Assembly (NCBI RefSeq): GCF_005405265.1
Contig: NZ_BJDS01000023.1
Location: 1-37,233, forward strand
Source of the DNA: Enterococcus songbeiensis
Lineage (GTDB): Bacteria; Bacillota; Bacilli; Lactobacillales; Enterococcaceae
Direction of reading: 5' to 3'
Length of the DNA: 37,233 bases
The position numbers were made by a program, and so were the translations under genes. The notes beneath the pieces were generated by a model, which did no database searches, was not told the DNA's origin, and saw only the letters and a list, made by a program, of their open reading frames with translations. Shown one piece after another: positions 7,518 to 16,814 of the stretch. Position 1 is the stretch's first letter. Each line of letters begins with the position of its first letter.

Positions 7518-8240
7518 ATGGAACGTTTACAAAAAGTGATTGCACATGCGGGAATCGCTTCCCGAAGAAAAGCCGAGCAACTGATTATTGATGGTCGGGT
7601 AAAAATCAATGGTGAAGTAGTAACGGAACTAGGCATCAAAGTTCAAAAGCAAGACCGTGTTGAGGTAGATGATATTCCTATCTATCAAGAAGAACCTGTT
7701 TATTTTCTCTTTTATAAACCAAGAGGTGTGATTTCTGCGGTTTCTGATGACAAAGGGCGCAAGGTAGTGGTTGACTATCTGTCAGGGGTGACAGAGCGAA
7801 TTTACCCTGTGGGACGATTGGATTATGATACCTCTGGTTTGCTTTTACTGACGAATGATGGGGAGTTTTCACAAAAATTAACTCACCCCAAACACCAAGT
7901 TGATAAAGTATACGTGGCAAAAGTCAAAGGAATCGCTGATAAAAGACGGTTAGCACCATTAGCACGGGGAATCAAAGTTGAAGGTAAGAAAACTGCGCCG
8001 GCTCGTTTTACCATTCTGTCAACTGATACAAAAGCAGAGACAAGTATTGTTGAACTGACCATCCATGAAGGCCGTAACCATCAAGTGAAAAACATGCTGA
8101 TGGCAGTAGGATATCCTGTGCAAAAACTAAAACGGGAAAAATATGGCGAGTTGACATTAGGAAAATTACGTCCGGGAGAATACCGGGAGTTGAATAAGAA
8201 AGAAGTTTCCAGTTTATTGAATACAGCAAAAGAAATCTAG
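7518..8240 (+). CDS. rluB: 23S rRNA pseudouridine synthase RluB
   Basis: This 240-residue protein has an N-terminal S4 RNA-binding domain (MERLQKVIAHAGIASRRKAE) and an RsuA/RluB catalytic domain. The catalytic aspartate D102 lies in GRLDYDTSGLLLLTNDG. The later EGRNHQVKNML motif is also typical. The enzyme is expected to make a pseudouridine in helix 89/93-region 23S rRNA during 50S maturation. The start ATG 7518 follows GAGGAG with seven bases of spacing. Its Shine-Dalgarno sequence is the terminal piece of the 100-bp repeat array, so array length changes the distance from upstream promoters and scpB. A bacillar homologue (ypuL) also lies beside scpAB. Confidence 0.92.
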   Translation: MERLQKVIAHAGIASRRKAEQLIIDGRVKINGEVVTELGIKVQKQDRVEVDDIPIYQEEPVYFLFYKPRGVISAVSDDKGRKVVVDYLSGVTERIYPVGRLDYDTSGLLLLTNDGEFSQKLTHPKHQVDKVYVAKVKGIADKRRLAPLARGIKVEGKKTAPARFTILSTDTKAETSIVELTIHEGRNHQVKNMLMAVGYPVQKLKREKYGELTLGKLRPGEYRELNKKEVSSLLNTAKEI

Positions 8241-8263
8241 CCAAAAGAAGCACAACAACTTAT

Positions 8264-8291
8264 TTGTCTTTTTGTTAGATTCGTGTATAAT
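8264..8291 (+). promoter_or_regulatory. Promoter of the riboswitch-ribU transcript
   Basis: TTGTCT at 8264-8269 and a perfect TATAAT at 8286-8291 are 16 bases apart, about 25 bases ahead of the FMN aptamer. Confidence 0.7.
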
Positions 8292-8313
8292 AGGGACTGT
8301 AAAAAAAATATTA

Positions 8314-8440
8314 AGGTTCGTCTTCAGGGGCAGGGTGTAATTCCCGACCGGTGGTTATAGTCCACGACCCACTTCATTGAAGTGGCTGAATCGGTGAAAT
8401 TCCGATACCGACAGTAAAGTCTGGATAAAGAAGATAGGGC
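8314..8440 (+). ncRNA. FMN riboswitch (RFN element)
   Basis: The conserved RFN core is clear: TCTTCAGGGGCAGGGTG, then TTCCCGACCGG, GGTTATAGTCC, TGAATCGGTGAAATTCCGA, ACCGACAGT and AAAGTCTGGAT-AAAGAAGA. A P3-type variable arm is formed by CCACTTC/GAAGTGG near 8370-8385. FMN binding should favour the downstream terminator and lower ribU expression. Between aptamer and terminator, TTATTTGAA (8441-8449) pairs with TTCAAATAA (8463-8471), a candidate part of the switching platform. Confidence 0.96.
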
Positions 8441-8475
8441 TTATTTGAATTGGCACTATACCTTCAAATAACTCT

Positions 8476-8511
8476 AACTCTATTTTTCCCTGAGAAAAAT
8501 AGAGTTTTTTT
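8476..8511 (+). terminator. FMN riboswitch terminator
   Basis: AACTCTATTTTTC (8476-8488) pairs perfectly with GAAAAATAGAGTT (8494-8506) and is followed by a T tract. It lies between the aptamer and ribU, as expected for transcription attenuation. Confidence 0.9.
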
Positions 8512-8580
8512 GTTTGCATCGTATGGCGACGATTTGAAAAGGTTCGATTGAAGATGAGTCCTTGAACTAGGAGGATTTCA

Positions 8581-9177
8581 ATGAAGAACAGTAAGGTACA
8601 AAAAATGGTGGCAGTCGCACTTTTTGCGGCGATGGGATTGATTTTGCAATACGTGGCGTTTCCAGTATTGCCGGCGTTCAATTTTTTAAAAATTGATTTT
8701 AGTGATATTCCGGTAATGTTGAGTATGTTTTTATTTGGACCAGTTGCCGGTATTATGACGGCGTTTCTCCGTTCAACATTGCATTTGTTGACGACAGGGC
8801 TGGAACCAAGCAATATGGTAGGAGACATCGCAAGTTTCCTAGCCTCCAGTATTTTTACGCTACCGATGTATTATTTCTTTAGAGGTCATGAAACAAAAAG
8901 AAATAAAACCTTTGGAATCGTAACGGGAATTTTGGCATTGACGATTTTTATGAGTCTTGCAAATTATTTCGTCATCACCCCATTGTATCTCACATTTTTC
9001 GGTGTAAGTGCCGATCAATTCTTAGGAATGTCACTGGCTCGCTATGTAGCGATCGGTATCGTTCCCTTCAATTTGATCAAAGGAGCGATCGTCAGTGCGG
9101 TGTTCTTAGTCCTTCATGCCAAACTGCTTCCTTGGTTGAGTCGTAAGCAAAAACAAACACAAATGAACCATTTTTAA
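8581..9177 (+). CDS. ribU: Riboflavin transporter RibU (ECF S-component)
   Basis: This 198-residue membrane protein has about six hydrophobic segments. RibU-family features are FPVLPAFNFLKIDFSDIPVML near the N-terminus, then GPVAGIMTAFLRSTLHLL and IVPFNLIKGAIVS. It binds riboflavin and works with the shared energising module EcfAA'T, encoded elsewhere. The assignment is strengthened by the FMN riboswitch in its leader. Shine-Dalgarno AGGAGG lies seven bases before the ATG. It appears to be transcribed alone and ends at a strong terminator. Confidence 0.95.
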   Translation: MKNSKVQKMVAVALFAAMGLILQYVAFPVLPAFNFLKIDFSDIPVMLSMFLFGPVAGIMTAFLRSTLHLLTTGLEPSNMVGDIASFLASSIFTLPMYYFFRGHETKRNKTFGIVTGILALTIFMSLANYFVITPLYLTFFGVSADQFLGMSLARYVAIGIVPFNLIKGAIVSAVFLVLHAKLLPWLSRKQKQTQMNHF

Positions 9178-9195
9178 GAAGATAGAATCAGGAGA

Positions 9196-9230
9196 GATCG
9201 AGTGCAAAGATAGCATTCGATCTTTTTTTT
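9196..9230 (+). terminator. Terminator after ribU
   Basis: GATCGAGTGC (9196-9205) pairs with GCATTCGATC (9213-9222), with one G-U pair, and is followed by eight T residues. Confidence 0.88.
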
Positions 9231-9636
9231 AATAAAATAGCAAAATATTGTTATTTTTGAGTGAAAAAAAATACATAATTAAGTGTAATGACAGGTGCAA
9301 TTGAGCTAGATTGGACAGTTTATGCGGATTGGTGTATAAAAATTGAATTAACATTGCATAAAGCCAAATCCTTCACGTTTTAAAGGACGAGATTTTCATT
9401 TTATTTCTTTTTTGAAAGCGTTACAATTTTGATGGAAGCAGAGATTTAATAAAAATTTAAAAAGTCTCGCTTGAAAATTTTGAAGCATACGGTTACTCAG
9501 ACGAAATATACATAATCTTGGGAAAAAGACGTTTTTAATTGATTCTTAATCCAAGTATGCAGATCGTTTGCGATTTGATAAAATAACGATGTCGGTGTAA
9601 TTTGTATGTTAAAAAAATACAGAGAGGAAGAAAGAG
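9231..9636 (+). promoter_or_regulatory. AT-rich regulatory spacer before the YfcC-type transporter, with a cre-like site
   Basis: This spacer of about 400 bases holds no ORF with a ribosome binding site. TGAAAGCGTTACAA at 9413-9426 resembles a catabolite-responsive element, with one mismatch to the usual TG(W)AANCGNTNNCA pattern. I could not fix a convincing promoter; several TTGxxx and TAAAAT-like hexamers occur at poor spacing. The long leader suggests regulation of the transporter gene. Confidence 0.4.
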
Positions 9637-11160
9637 ATGGAAAATGTAAAAAAGAAAAAGTTTCAAATGCCTTCCGCGTACACGGTCTTATTCCTTATCA
9701 TTGCAGTTATCGCGGTCTTTACCTGGTTCATTCCTGCGGGACATTACAGCGTTGATGATGCAGGAAATATCATTGCTGGTTCTTATGAACAGGTAAAATC
9801 AAACCCACAGGGAATCTATGATGTATTGATGGCACCAGTCAATGGGATGTTAGGAGTAGATGCAGGAGAATTTACGAAATCAACACCCGCTGCAGTCCAA
9901 GTGTCCTTCTTTATTTTAATCGTTGGTGGATTTTTGGGAATCATCAACAAAACCGGCGCTTTAGATGCGGGGATCGCCACGGTCGTGAAAAGATTTAAAG
10001 GCAAAGAAAAAATGCTGATTCCAGTATTAATGTTCTTGTTTGCTTTAGGGGGATCAACCTACGGAATGGCGGAAGAAACGATTCCATTTTATGCGTTGTT
10101 GATTCCGGTGATGATGGCAATTGGTCTAGATACAGTGGTTGCCGTAGCAATTGTTTTGGTCGGTTCACAGGTGGGCTGTCTTGCTTCTACTGTTAACCCC
10201 TTTGCAACTGGTGTAGCATCGGATGCAGTTGGTATTTCGATGGGGGAAGGAATCGGTTTGCGATTCGTTATGTTCATCGTTTTAGTCACGATTTCAATCA
10301 TTTACGTGTATCGTTATGCCTCGAAGATCGAAAAAGATCCGACCAAATCGCTGGTTTATAAAAACCGCGAAAAAGACAACAAACATTTTGATATTGAAGC
10401 GATTGCCAATCAAGAAACGATGTCCAAAAAACAAAGACACGTTATGATTTTGTTCTTTGCTACCTTTATCATTATGATCATTAGTTTGATTCCTTGGACG
10501 ATGCTGAATGAAAACTTCACCTTGTTTGAAAATATCACAGCATGGTTGACTGGTCTGCCAGTTATTGGAACAGTTTTAGGACAAGACATGTTGCCGTTTG
10601 GTGACTGGTACTTCCCAGAAATCACCATGTTGTTCCTATTGATGGCAATTCTGGTTGCTTTCATTTATGGCATGAAGGAATCCACTTTTATTTCAGAATT
10701 TATGGCAGGCGCTGCTGACCTTTTAGGCGTTGCAATCGTGGTTGCCGTTGCGCGGGGAATCCAAGTTATCATGAATCAAGGACTGATTACAGATACGATT
10801 CTTCATTGGGGGGAACAAGGACTAAGCGGATTGAATTCTGGTGTCTTCATCGTATTGACATTTATTTTCTATATTCCAATGTCCTTCTTGATTCCATCGA
10901 CTTCTGGTCTGGCATCAGCAACGATGGGAATCATGGGACCAATGGGAGAATTTGCCGGTGTCGGTAAAGACTTAGTCATCACTGCGTATCAATCTGCTTC
11001 AGGTCTGGTGAATCTGATTACACCAACTTCAGCGATCGTTATGGGGGCGTTAGCCATTGCTCGTTTTGATATTGGTGTCTGGTTCAAATTCATGGGTAAA
11101 TTGATTGGAATCTTATTTGTTGCTATTTGTGCAATCTTGGCAATTGCCGCAATGCTGTAA
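9637..11160 (+). CDS. YfcC family (C4-dicarboxylate/basic amino acid carrier-like) transporter
   Basis: This 507-residue integral membrane protein has about 12 hydrophobic segments and a polar central loop around residues 225-268. Family-type motifs are FTWFIPAGHY early, GGSTYGMAEETIPFYALL, GSQVGCLASTVNPFATGVASDA and, near the end, LIPSTSGLASATMGIMGP with NLITPTSAIVMGAL. Members are annotated as YfcC/ArcD2-like amino acid or peptide antiporters, or as anaerobic C4-dicarboxylate carriers; the substrate cannot be read from sequence. An M20 dipeptidase follows, as YfcC-like carriers sit with M20 peptidases in streptococcal arc clusters, which favours an amino acid or dipeptide substrate. Shine-Dalgarno AGAGAGGAAG precedes the ATG. 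Confidence 0.88.
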   Translation: MENVKKKKFQMPSAYTVLFLIIAVIAVFTWFIPAGHYSVDDAGNIIAGSYEQVKSNPQGIYDVLMAPVNGMLGVDAGEFTKSTPAAVQVSFFILIVGGFLGIINKTGALDAGIATVVKRFKGKEKMLIPVLMFLFALGGSTYGMAEETIPFYALLIPVMMAIGLDTVVAVAIVLVGSQVGCLASTVNPFATGVASDAVGISMGEGIGLRFVMFIVLVTISIIYVYRYASKIEKDPTKSLVYKNREKDNKHFDIEAIANQETMSKKQRHVMILFFATFIIMIISLIPWTMLNENFTLFENITAWLTGLPVIGTVLGQDMLPFGDWYFPEITMLFLLMAILVAFIYGMKESTFISEFMAGAADLLGVAIVVAVARGIQVIMNQGLITDTILHWGEQGLSGLNSGVFIVLTFIFYIPMSFLIPSTSGLASATMGIMGPMGEFAGVGKDLVITAYQSASGLVNLITPTSAIVMGALAIARFDIGVWFKFMGKLIGILFVAICAILAIAAML

Positions 11161-11247
11161 GATTTTCACTGGACAAAAATATTGAAGAAGTCTAACATGA
11201 ATGACAGATAATCTGATAGGATCACCTAGCAATAGGAAATGGATTAG

Positions 11248-11281
11248 AGGGATTTCGATTATCTGATCGAAATCCCTTTTT
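11248..11281 (+). terminator. Terminator or attenuator between the transporter and dipeptidase genes
   Basis: AGGGATTTCGAT (11248-11259) pairs perfectly with ATCGAAATCCCT (11266-11277) around a 6-base loop, followed by a T-rich end. It finishes only about 10 bases before the pepV Shine-Dalgarno sequence, leaving no room for a promoter after it. pepV must therefore be reached by read-through or by a promoter upstream of the hairpin. Confidence 0.85.
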
Positions 11282-11303
11282 AAATTTTATAGGAGGTAGG
11301 AAG

Positions 11304-12644
11304 ATGAAACAATTTGTTACAGAAGAACATCAAAAAGCTGCAGTCCATGCATTGGAAGAATTGATTCAAGTGCCATCCGTTTTAGATGAATCTGATACTG
11401 GAAAAGGGCATCCTTTTGGCAAAAAAGTAGTGGCGGCTTTAGACAAGGTCGTTGAAATCTGCGATCAAATTGGCTTTAAAACATTTAGAGATCCAGATGG
11501 GTATTATGCCTATGCGGAAGTCGGTGAAGGCAAAGAACTTTTTGGCATTTTATGTCACATGGATGTCGTACCAGCTGCTGACCAAAAAGGCTGGGAAACA
11601 GATCCTTTCAAACCAGAAATCAAAGATGGAAAAATCATCGGGCGGGGTTCACAAGATGATAAAGGACCGTCAATGGCTGCGTTGTTTGCGGTAAAAGCTT
11701 TGATGGATGCCGGTGTAACTTTTAATCAACGAATTCGTTTTATTTTTGGCTCGGACGAAGAAAACTTGTGGCGTTGTATTGAAAAGTACAATGAAAAAGA
11801 AGAAGGCATCACACAAGGTTTTGCTCCTGATGCAGAATTCCCATTGATTTATGCAGAAAAAGGCTTACTGCAAGCTTATCTGACTGGTCCGGGAACAAAT
11901 GAAGTCTTTGTGAAAGCACCGGGAGCACTGAACGTTGTACCGGATTCGGCTCCTTATAGCGGGAAACATTTAGCAGAGGTCAAAAAACAATTAGAAGCAT
12001 TTGGCTTTGATTTTGAAGAAACCGCAGATGGACTTGCGGTTCTTGGAAAAAGTATCCATGCAAAAGATGCACCGCAAGGCACCAATGCGATCTCGCGTTT
12101 GTCTATGGCATTAGCAAACATTGTAGATTTTGGTCCATTGAATTTCTTAGGTAAATTAGTGAAGGAAAATGCGACAGGAGAAAATGTTGTCGGGAAAACG
12201 GTGGATGAACAATCTGGTGAGCTGACAATGAATATTGCAAGTTTAGAAATCACTCCTGAACACACAAAAATTGGAATCGATATGCGAATTCCGGTGACCT
12301 TTGAAAAAGAAGATTTAGTGGCAAAACTTTCAGAAAAAGTGAAAGAGTACGGACTAACTTATGAAGAATTCGACTTTTTGGATTCCTTATATGTGCCGAT
12401 TGAAAGTGAATTAATTCAAACATTACTTGGGACATATCGAGAAATTACTGGAGACACAAGCGAACCGATGATTTCCGGTGGCGCAACCTTTGCTCGAACG
12501 ATGAACAATTGTGTCGCTTTTGGCGCGATGTTTGCAGATACGCCAGACTTCATGCACCAAGCCAATGAACAATGGGAATTGGCAAGCATGTACAAAGTAA
12601 TGACGATTTATGCAGAAGCCATTTATCGATTGTGTGGAAAATAA
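11304..12644 (+). CDS. pepV: M20 family dipeptidase, PepV-like
   Basis: This 446-residue di-zinc aminopeptidase-type enzyme is close in plan to PepV, which hydrolyses dipeptides and some tripeptides in the cytoplasm. Metal and catalytic residues are visible: H85 and D87 (LCHMDVVP), D118 (GRGSQDDKG), the general base E152 with E153 (FGSDEEN), D176 (FAPDAEFP) and H418 (DFMHQANE). The lid domain is inserted at about 185-370 and has H252 in the SIHA motif. It is about 25 residues shorter than the lactobacillar enzyme. Shine-Dalgarno AGGAGG is ideal. Genetic linkage to the YfcC-type carrier suggests uptake and hydrolysis of the same substrate class. The hairpin just upstream may limit its expression. 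Confidence 0.9.
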   Translation: MKQFVTEEHQKAAVHALEELIQVPSVLDESDTGKGHPFGKKVVAALDKVVEICDQIGFKTFRDPDGYYAYAEVGEGKELFGILCHMDVVPAADQKGWETDPFKPEIKDGKIIGRGSQDDKGPSMAALFAVKALMDAGVTFNQRIRFIFGSDEENLWRCIEKYNEKEEGITQGFAPDAEFPLIYAEKGLLQAYLTGPGTNEVFVKAPGALNVVPDSAPYSGKHLAEVKKQLEAFGFDFEETADGLAVLGKSIHAKDAPQGTNAISRLSMALANIVDFGPLNFLGKLVKENATGENVVGKTVDEQSGELTMNIASLEITPEHTKIGIDMRIPVTFEKEDLVAKLSEKVKEYGLTYEEFDFLDSLYVPIESELIQTLLGTYREITGDTSEPMISGGATFARTMNNCVAFGAMFADTPDFMHQANEQWELASMYKVMTIYAEAIYRLCGK

Positions 12645-12651
12645 AAAAAGA

Positions 12652-12688
12652 CTCAAAGACGGAAGTTTTCGTCTTTGAGCTTTTTTTT
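12652..12688. terminator. Bidirectional terminator between pepV and ferredoxin
   Basis: CTCAAAGACG (12652-12661) pairs with CGTCTTTGAG (12670-12679). Eight T residues follow on the plus strand, and seven A residues precede the stem (a T tract on the minus strand). It serves two convergent genes. Confidence 0.9.
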
Positions 12689-12719
12689 GTTATCTATTTT
12701 AATGAAGTTCCTTGTAAAT

Positions 12720-12947
<228 letters not shown>

Positions 12948-12974
12948 TCACTCACTTTCTGGAGGAAGCATTCA

Positions 12975-13991
12975 TTGAATACTTTTATTTTAGCTTTGTT
13001 TGCGGAACATGGCAAGTTAAAGCCAAGTTCTCTTTTTCATTTATTAAACGGCAAACGAACCACATCTATCTTATCTTTCGGCTTTTTTCATGATCTGCTT
13101 GCACTGAACGGTGTGTTGCCGAATTATTCACAGAAAGCCTATGAAAAAACATTAGCCGATTTGCTGCAAGAGCAATTATTAGAAGAAACGCTGGACGGGC
13201 AACTCCAGCTGACGCAAAAAGGCAGACAAAACGTGCCGATGCAAGCAACGATTTTGTCGCAGGTCGATTATTTTTCCTACGGTCGAAACACGGAAAAAAT
13301 GTGGCGTTTTGTGCAGTTCGTTCTCCAAGTGACTTCCTATCTAGGAAAAACGAATCGGTACTTGCCTTTGGAAACATCTCCTGAATATACAGAGCGGGTG
13401 CGACAACTGGTCCGTAGGTCAGAGAATCAGTTGCCTAATCAAATCTACAAGGAATTGACGCAAATTTTTTCTAGGATGCCAAAAGAAGAAGCCAATTATT
13501 TGGCACAGACTTTTTCAGGGTATCATTTTGTCGGGCAAGCCTCCTATCAATTAGTTCCCCAAAATTTTCAAGAAATACCATGGGCACAGTTGTTCCATGA
13601 TAGCCGGGTTCATCATTTTTTTCACGAATTAGCGGGACATCCCGACTTTATACTCTATCATTTTTTGCAACCTTATTATTTTGAAAATGAAAATCAAAGT
13701 ATGGGAAAAACCCGGCAATTATTTTTAAAGGGCTATTCAAGAGAGCAGATTATGAAAATACGTCACATAAAAAGCGGAACCATCAACGATCACTTGATTG
13801 AATGGGCATTGCGAACCCCAGATTTTCCCTTTGAACGGTTCATCTCGAGTCAAGCACGAGAAAAGTTGCAACAGCTTTCTGGGGAGTATCAGCAATGGGA
13901 TTACCGAGAAATTACAGCAGCACTGGAAATTTCTTTTGAAGAATTTCGGTTGTACCAAATTATGCGGAAAATGGAGGAAGGTCATGCTTGA
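12975..13991 (+). CDS. ypbB: YpbB family helix-turn-helix protein linked to RecQ
   Basis: This 338-residue protein is mostly helical. Its C-terminal helix-turn-helix segment (about 245-285: [20 protein letters not shown], then [11 protein letters not shown]) matches the domain found in YpbB and as a C-terminal accessory of RecQ/DEAD helicases. The start is TTG 12975, nine bases after GGAGG. The last eight bases overlap recQ, so the two are translated together. It may act as a DNA-binding or regulatory partner of the helicase; that role is inference from co-occurrence. No catalytic motif is visible in the N-terminal part. Confidence 0.82.
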   Translation: MNTFILALFAEHGKLKPSSLFHLLNGKRTTSILSFGFFHDLLALNGVLPNYSQKAYEKTLADLLQEQLLEETLDGQLQLTQKGRQNVPMQATILSQVDYFSYGRNTEKMWRFVQFVLQVTSYLGKTNRYLPLETSPEYTERVRQLVRRSENQLPNQIYKELTQIFSRMPKEEANYLAQTFSGYHFVGQASYQLVPQNFQEIPWAQLFHDSRVHHFFHELAGHPDFILYHFLQPYYFENENQSMGKTRQLFLKGYSREQIMKIRHIKSGTINDHLIEWALRTPDFPFERFISSQAREKLQQLSGEYQQWDYREITAALEISFEEFRLYQIMRKMEEGHA

Positions 13992-15369
13992 AGATTCGTT
14001 GAAAAGCTATTTTGGGTATGATACCTTTCGTCAAGGACAAAAGGAGACCATCACTGCGATTTTATCGGGGCAAGATACTTTGGCGGTTCTCCCGACTGGA
14101 ACGGGAAAAAGTTTGTGTTATCAGCTTTCGGGTTATCTGATAGAAGGCTTGGTGGTGATTGTTTCCCCGTTGATTTCTTTAATGGAAGATCAGGTCAGCT
14201 CCTTGCACCAAACCCAAGAAAAACGGGTGATTGCACTGAATAGTCTGTTATCAAAAAATGAAAAAAAGTTTGTACTGACACGACTGAATCGCTACAAATT
14301 TTTATTTGCCAGTCCGGAAATGTTGTTGCAGCCGGAAGTTATTCGCGCTTTGCAGCAATGTACGATTGGTTTGTTGGTTATTGATGAAGCCCATTGTGTT
14401 TCTCAATGGGGAATCGATTTTCGCCCGGAATACCGGGAACTGCAACAGGTAAAAGACTATTTAGGAAATCCCGTTACCTTAGCACTGACAGCAACGGCTC
14501 CCAAGCAGGTTCGAGAAGATATTGCCACGACATTGCTTACCGAGAAGCATCAGGAGATTCTTTATTCTGTGGATCGCCCAAACATTGCCTTGTTTGTAGA
14601 AAAAACGACAGATAAACTGGCTTCATTAAAAACTATCCTTACACATTTTTCGGGATCAGGTATTATTTATTGCGCCACGAGGAAAAACGTGGAACAGTTG
14701 TATGAGCAATTGAAGGATCAGTGGAATGTCGGGTATTACCACGGGGGACTGGCTGCCAGTCAACGAAAATTATTGCAGCAACAATTTTCTACAGGGAAAC
14801 TCCAACTTTTGATTGCAACCAATGCGTTTGGCATGGGAATCAATAAAGCGGACATCCGGTTTGTGATCCATTATGATTTGGCTGATAGTTTGGAAAATTA
14901 TAGTCAAGAGATCGGGCGGGCGGGAAGAGACGGTCGCCCCAGCTATGCTCTGCTGCTTTACCAAGACGGCGATGAAAAGATCCATGAATTTTTTCAACAT
15001 GCCTCACAGCAAGAGCGAATCGGATTGGAGCAGTTGTTTAATCATCAGGTGACTGAACAGACACCTCTGCAAGAAAAATGGCAAAAGCAAGCCGACCATT
15101 TTGGAAAATCTGCTGTTTTACAACTTTTGTATCAAAATGAACAGGCTAAAAAACAACGATTGCAAAAAATGCTTGCTTATATTGATGAGACGACGTGCCG
15201 CCGTCGCTGTCTGCTGGAAAATTTTGAAGAACGATTGACGAAAAAAGTCGCGAACTGCTGTGATCTCCATGCCGCTCAGCTTCCGCAAAAAGAACTACTA
15301 CCTGAAAAAAAGACGAACCTACCGGATTGGCAAGAGATTTTACTAAAAATGTTTAAAGAAACAGATTGA
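13984..15369 (+). CDS. recQ: RecQ family ATP-dependent DNA helicase
   Basis: This 461-residue superfamily 2 helicase unwinds DNA 3' to 5' in repair and fork processing. Motifs seen are Q-like FRQGQ near residue 15, Walker A PTGTGKS (37-43, K42), the DEAH box at 134-137 in [19 protein letters not shown], and motif VI region [19 protein letters not shown] with [12 protein letters not shown] zinc-binding tail has paired cysteines ([11 protein letters not shown] and NCCD). There is no HRDC domain, matching the short Bacillus RecS type. The start ATG 13984 follows GGAGGAAG and overlaps ypbB; longer upstream reading belongs to the other frame. Confidence 0.92.
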   Translation: MLEDSLKSYFGYDTFRQGQKETITAILSGQDTLAVLPTGTGKSLCYQLSGYLIEGLVVIVSPLISLMEDQVSSLHQTQEKRVIALNSLLSKNEKKFVLTRLNRYKFLFASPEMLLQPEVIRALQQCTIGLLVIDEAHCVSQWGIDFRPEYRELQQVKDYLGNPVTLALTATAPKQVREDIATTLLTEKHQEILYSVDRPNIALFVEKTTDKLASLKTILTHFSGSGIIYCATRKNVEQLYEQLKDQWNVGYYHGGLAASQRKLLQQQFSTGKLQLLIATNAFGMGINKADIRFVIHYDLADSLENYSQEIGRAGRDGRPSYALLLYQDGDEKIHEFFQHASQQERIGLEQLFNHQVTEQTPLQEKWQKQADHFGKSAVLQLLYQNEQAKKQRLQKMLAYIDETTCRRRCLLENFEERLTKKVANCCDLHAAQLPQKELLPEKKTNLPDWQEILLKMFKETD

Positions 15370-15381
15370 TTGCTTTTTTTC

Positions 15382-15411
15382 AAGACAGTCGTCAAATTCC
15401 TATGGTATAAT
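15382..15411 (+). promoter_or_regulatory. Promoter of the LysM protein gene
   Basis: AAGACA (15382-15387) and a perfect TATAAT (15406-15411) are 18 bases apart, and the -10 is extended by TGG (15403-15405). It lies just after recQ. No terminator separates the two genes. Confidence 0.6.
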
Positions 15412-15442
15412 TACACACGAAAGATTTTAGGAGGGTAACACA

Positions 15443-16051
15443 TTGAGCAGAAAAGACAAACATGATGACGTTCAACCAAATGAAACGCAAGAACCGTGGG
15501 AACAACCGATCTATGACACAGAATACGATCAAAGTTCTTCCCGTTCACAGCAACGTAAGAAAAAACGCGGGACTTCAAAATTCTTGATTATTCTCGTTGT
15601 TTTATTGGCGCTTTGTATTGCGCTTCCAACAGCAGCGTATTTTTTTGTGATTAAAGGTGATCGCAGCAACAATACAGCAGCAAGTACCGAACAAACGACA
15701 CAAGTTAGCGAAAGCACGAGCGAAACGACTGAAGAAACGTCTACTGAAGAGTCTTCAACGAGTGAAAGCTCAACGGAATCTTCTTCAACAAGTACTAGCA
15801 CCAGTGAGTCTTCCTCTGATTCCAGCAGCAGTCAAGCAGTTGAAAATAATGCCGCTGCTGAAAATGACAATCAGACAAATAATCAAACAAACAATCAAAC
15901 TGGTGAACAGTACACAACCGTTCAAGATGGGGAAGGACCAAACCAAGTTGCGGCTCGGATGGGAATCTCAGTTGAAGAGTTGTATCAATTAAACGGCATT
16001 GATCCTAATAACTTTATGTTGTATCCAGGACAAGAATTGCGCGTGAAATAA
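15443..16051 (+). CDS. Membrane-anchored LysM-domain protein (YpbE-like)
   Basis: This 202-residue protein has a charged cytoplasmic N-terminus (about 1-45, with a basic RKKKR run) and one membrane segment (about 47-70). A low-complexity Ser/Thr/Glu linker (about 75-135) and an Asn/Gln-rich stretch follow. The C-terminal LysM module begins at YTTVQDGEGPNQVAARMGIS and ends in MLYPGQELRVK. The LysM should bind peptidoglycan outside the membrane. Bacillus ypbE has the same plan and sits near recS. The start is TTG 15443 with AGGAGGGT six bases upstream. Its precise role is unknown. Confidence 0.87.
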   Translation: MSRKDKHDDVQPNETQEPWEQPIYDTEYDQSSSRSQQRKKKRGTSKFLIILVVLLALCIALPTAAYFFVIKGDRSNNTAASTEQTTQVSESTSETTEETSTEESSTSESSTESSSTSTSTSESSSDSSSSQAVENNAAAENDNQTNNQTNNQTGEQYTTVQDGEGPNQVAARMGISVEELYQLNGIDPNNFMLYPGQELRVK

Positions 16052-16059
16052 AGTTGAGT

Positions 16060-16087
16060 AAAAGCTGAACGTTTCCGTTCGGCTTTT
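16060..16087 (+). terminator. Terminator after the LysM gene
   Basis: AAAAGCTGAACG (16060-16071) pairs with CGTTCGGCTTTT (16076-16087), with one G-U pair and a TTTC loop. It ends within the T-rich arm. Confidence 0.8.
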
Positions 16088-16133
16088 CTTATGAATGTTT
16101 TTATTCTGTATGGAAAGTGTTAGGTGTCAGATA

Positions 16134-16814
16134 ATGGAAAAAATCAATATCGCAATCGACGGACCGGCTTCTTCCGGCAAAAGTACTGTTGCTAAAATTT
16201 TAGCTAAGAAATATGGCTTTGTTTATACGGATACGGGGGCAATGTACCGTAGTGTTACCTATTTGGCGATTCAACATCAGGTGGCTTTTTCAGACGAGGA
16301 AGCATTGGTCCAGTTAATCAAAAAACATACGATTTCCTTCAAACAGACAGGGAGAGGACAACTTGTTTTTGTTGACGGCGAGAATGTGTCAAAAGTGATA
16401 CGGGAACCGGAAGTGACCAACAACGTCTCAGAAGTATCCGCTCACCGAAAAGTGCGGGAAGAACTGGTTCGCCAGCAACAAAAAATCGCTGAAGCTGGTG
16501 GTGTGGTGATGGATGGTCGAGATATCGGCACCGCTGTTTTACCAAATGCAGAGGTCAAAATCTTTTTGGTTGCCAGTGCAGAAGAACGTGCCCAACGACG
16601 ATACAAAGAAAATCAAGGAAAAGGAATCACAACAGACTTTGATACGTTGAAAAAAGAAATCGAACACCGAGATTACCTAGATTCTCACCGGGAAGTTTCA
16701 CCGTTAAAACAAGCGGAAGATGCTGTATTAATCGATACGACAGGCAAAGACATTCCCGAAGTGGTCAAAGCAATTCGAATCGTAGTTGCAAAAAAAGGAT
16801 ACCAAGGCGCCTAA
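16134..16814 (+). CDS. cmk: Cytidylate kinase
   Basis: This 226-residue P-loop kinase phosphorylates CMP and dCMP in pyrimidine nucleotide supply. Walker A is GPASSGKST at the N-terminus. Other family motifs are [34 protein letters not shown] (with the DGRDIG CMP-binding loop) and [14 protein letters not shown]. The start ATG 16134 ([13 protein letters not shown]) has AGGTG seven bases upstream; the longer in-frame ORF from 16095 lacks a ribosome binding site and runs into the preceding terminator. rpsA follows after 174 bases, the conserved cmk-rpsA-der order. Confidence 0.94.
   Translation: MEKINIAIDGPASSGKSTVAKILAKKYGFVYTDTGAMYRSVTYLAIQHQVAFSDEEALVQLIKKHTISFKQTGRGQLVFVDGENVSKVIREPEVTNNVSEVSAHRKVREELVRQQQKIAEAGGVVMDGRDIGTAVLPNAEVKIFLVASAEERAQRRYKENQGKGITTDFDTLKKEIEHRDYLDSHREVSPLKQAEDAVLIDTTGKDIPEVVKAIRIVVAKKGYQGA

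Noticed and set aside
6826-7639. Series of minus-strand ORFs of 66-131 codons beginning MELTSSFILLLKFF
   Set aside because: They are the same repeat unit read antisense in successive copies. They lack ribosome binding sites and extend into scpB and rluB antisense, so they are products of the repeat rather than genes.
8355-8828. Minus-strand ORF of 157 codons across the FMN riboswitch and ribU
   Set aside because: It lies opposite a well-supported riboswitch, terminator and ribU coding region, and has no family resemblance.
9178-9636. Small RNA or short gene in the ribU-YfcC spacer
   Set aside because: No ORF with a ribosome binding site and no promoter-terminator pair could be found; only a cre-like motif is mildly convincing.
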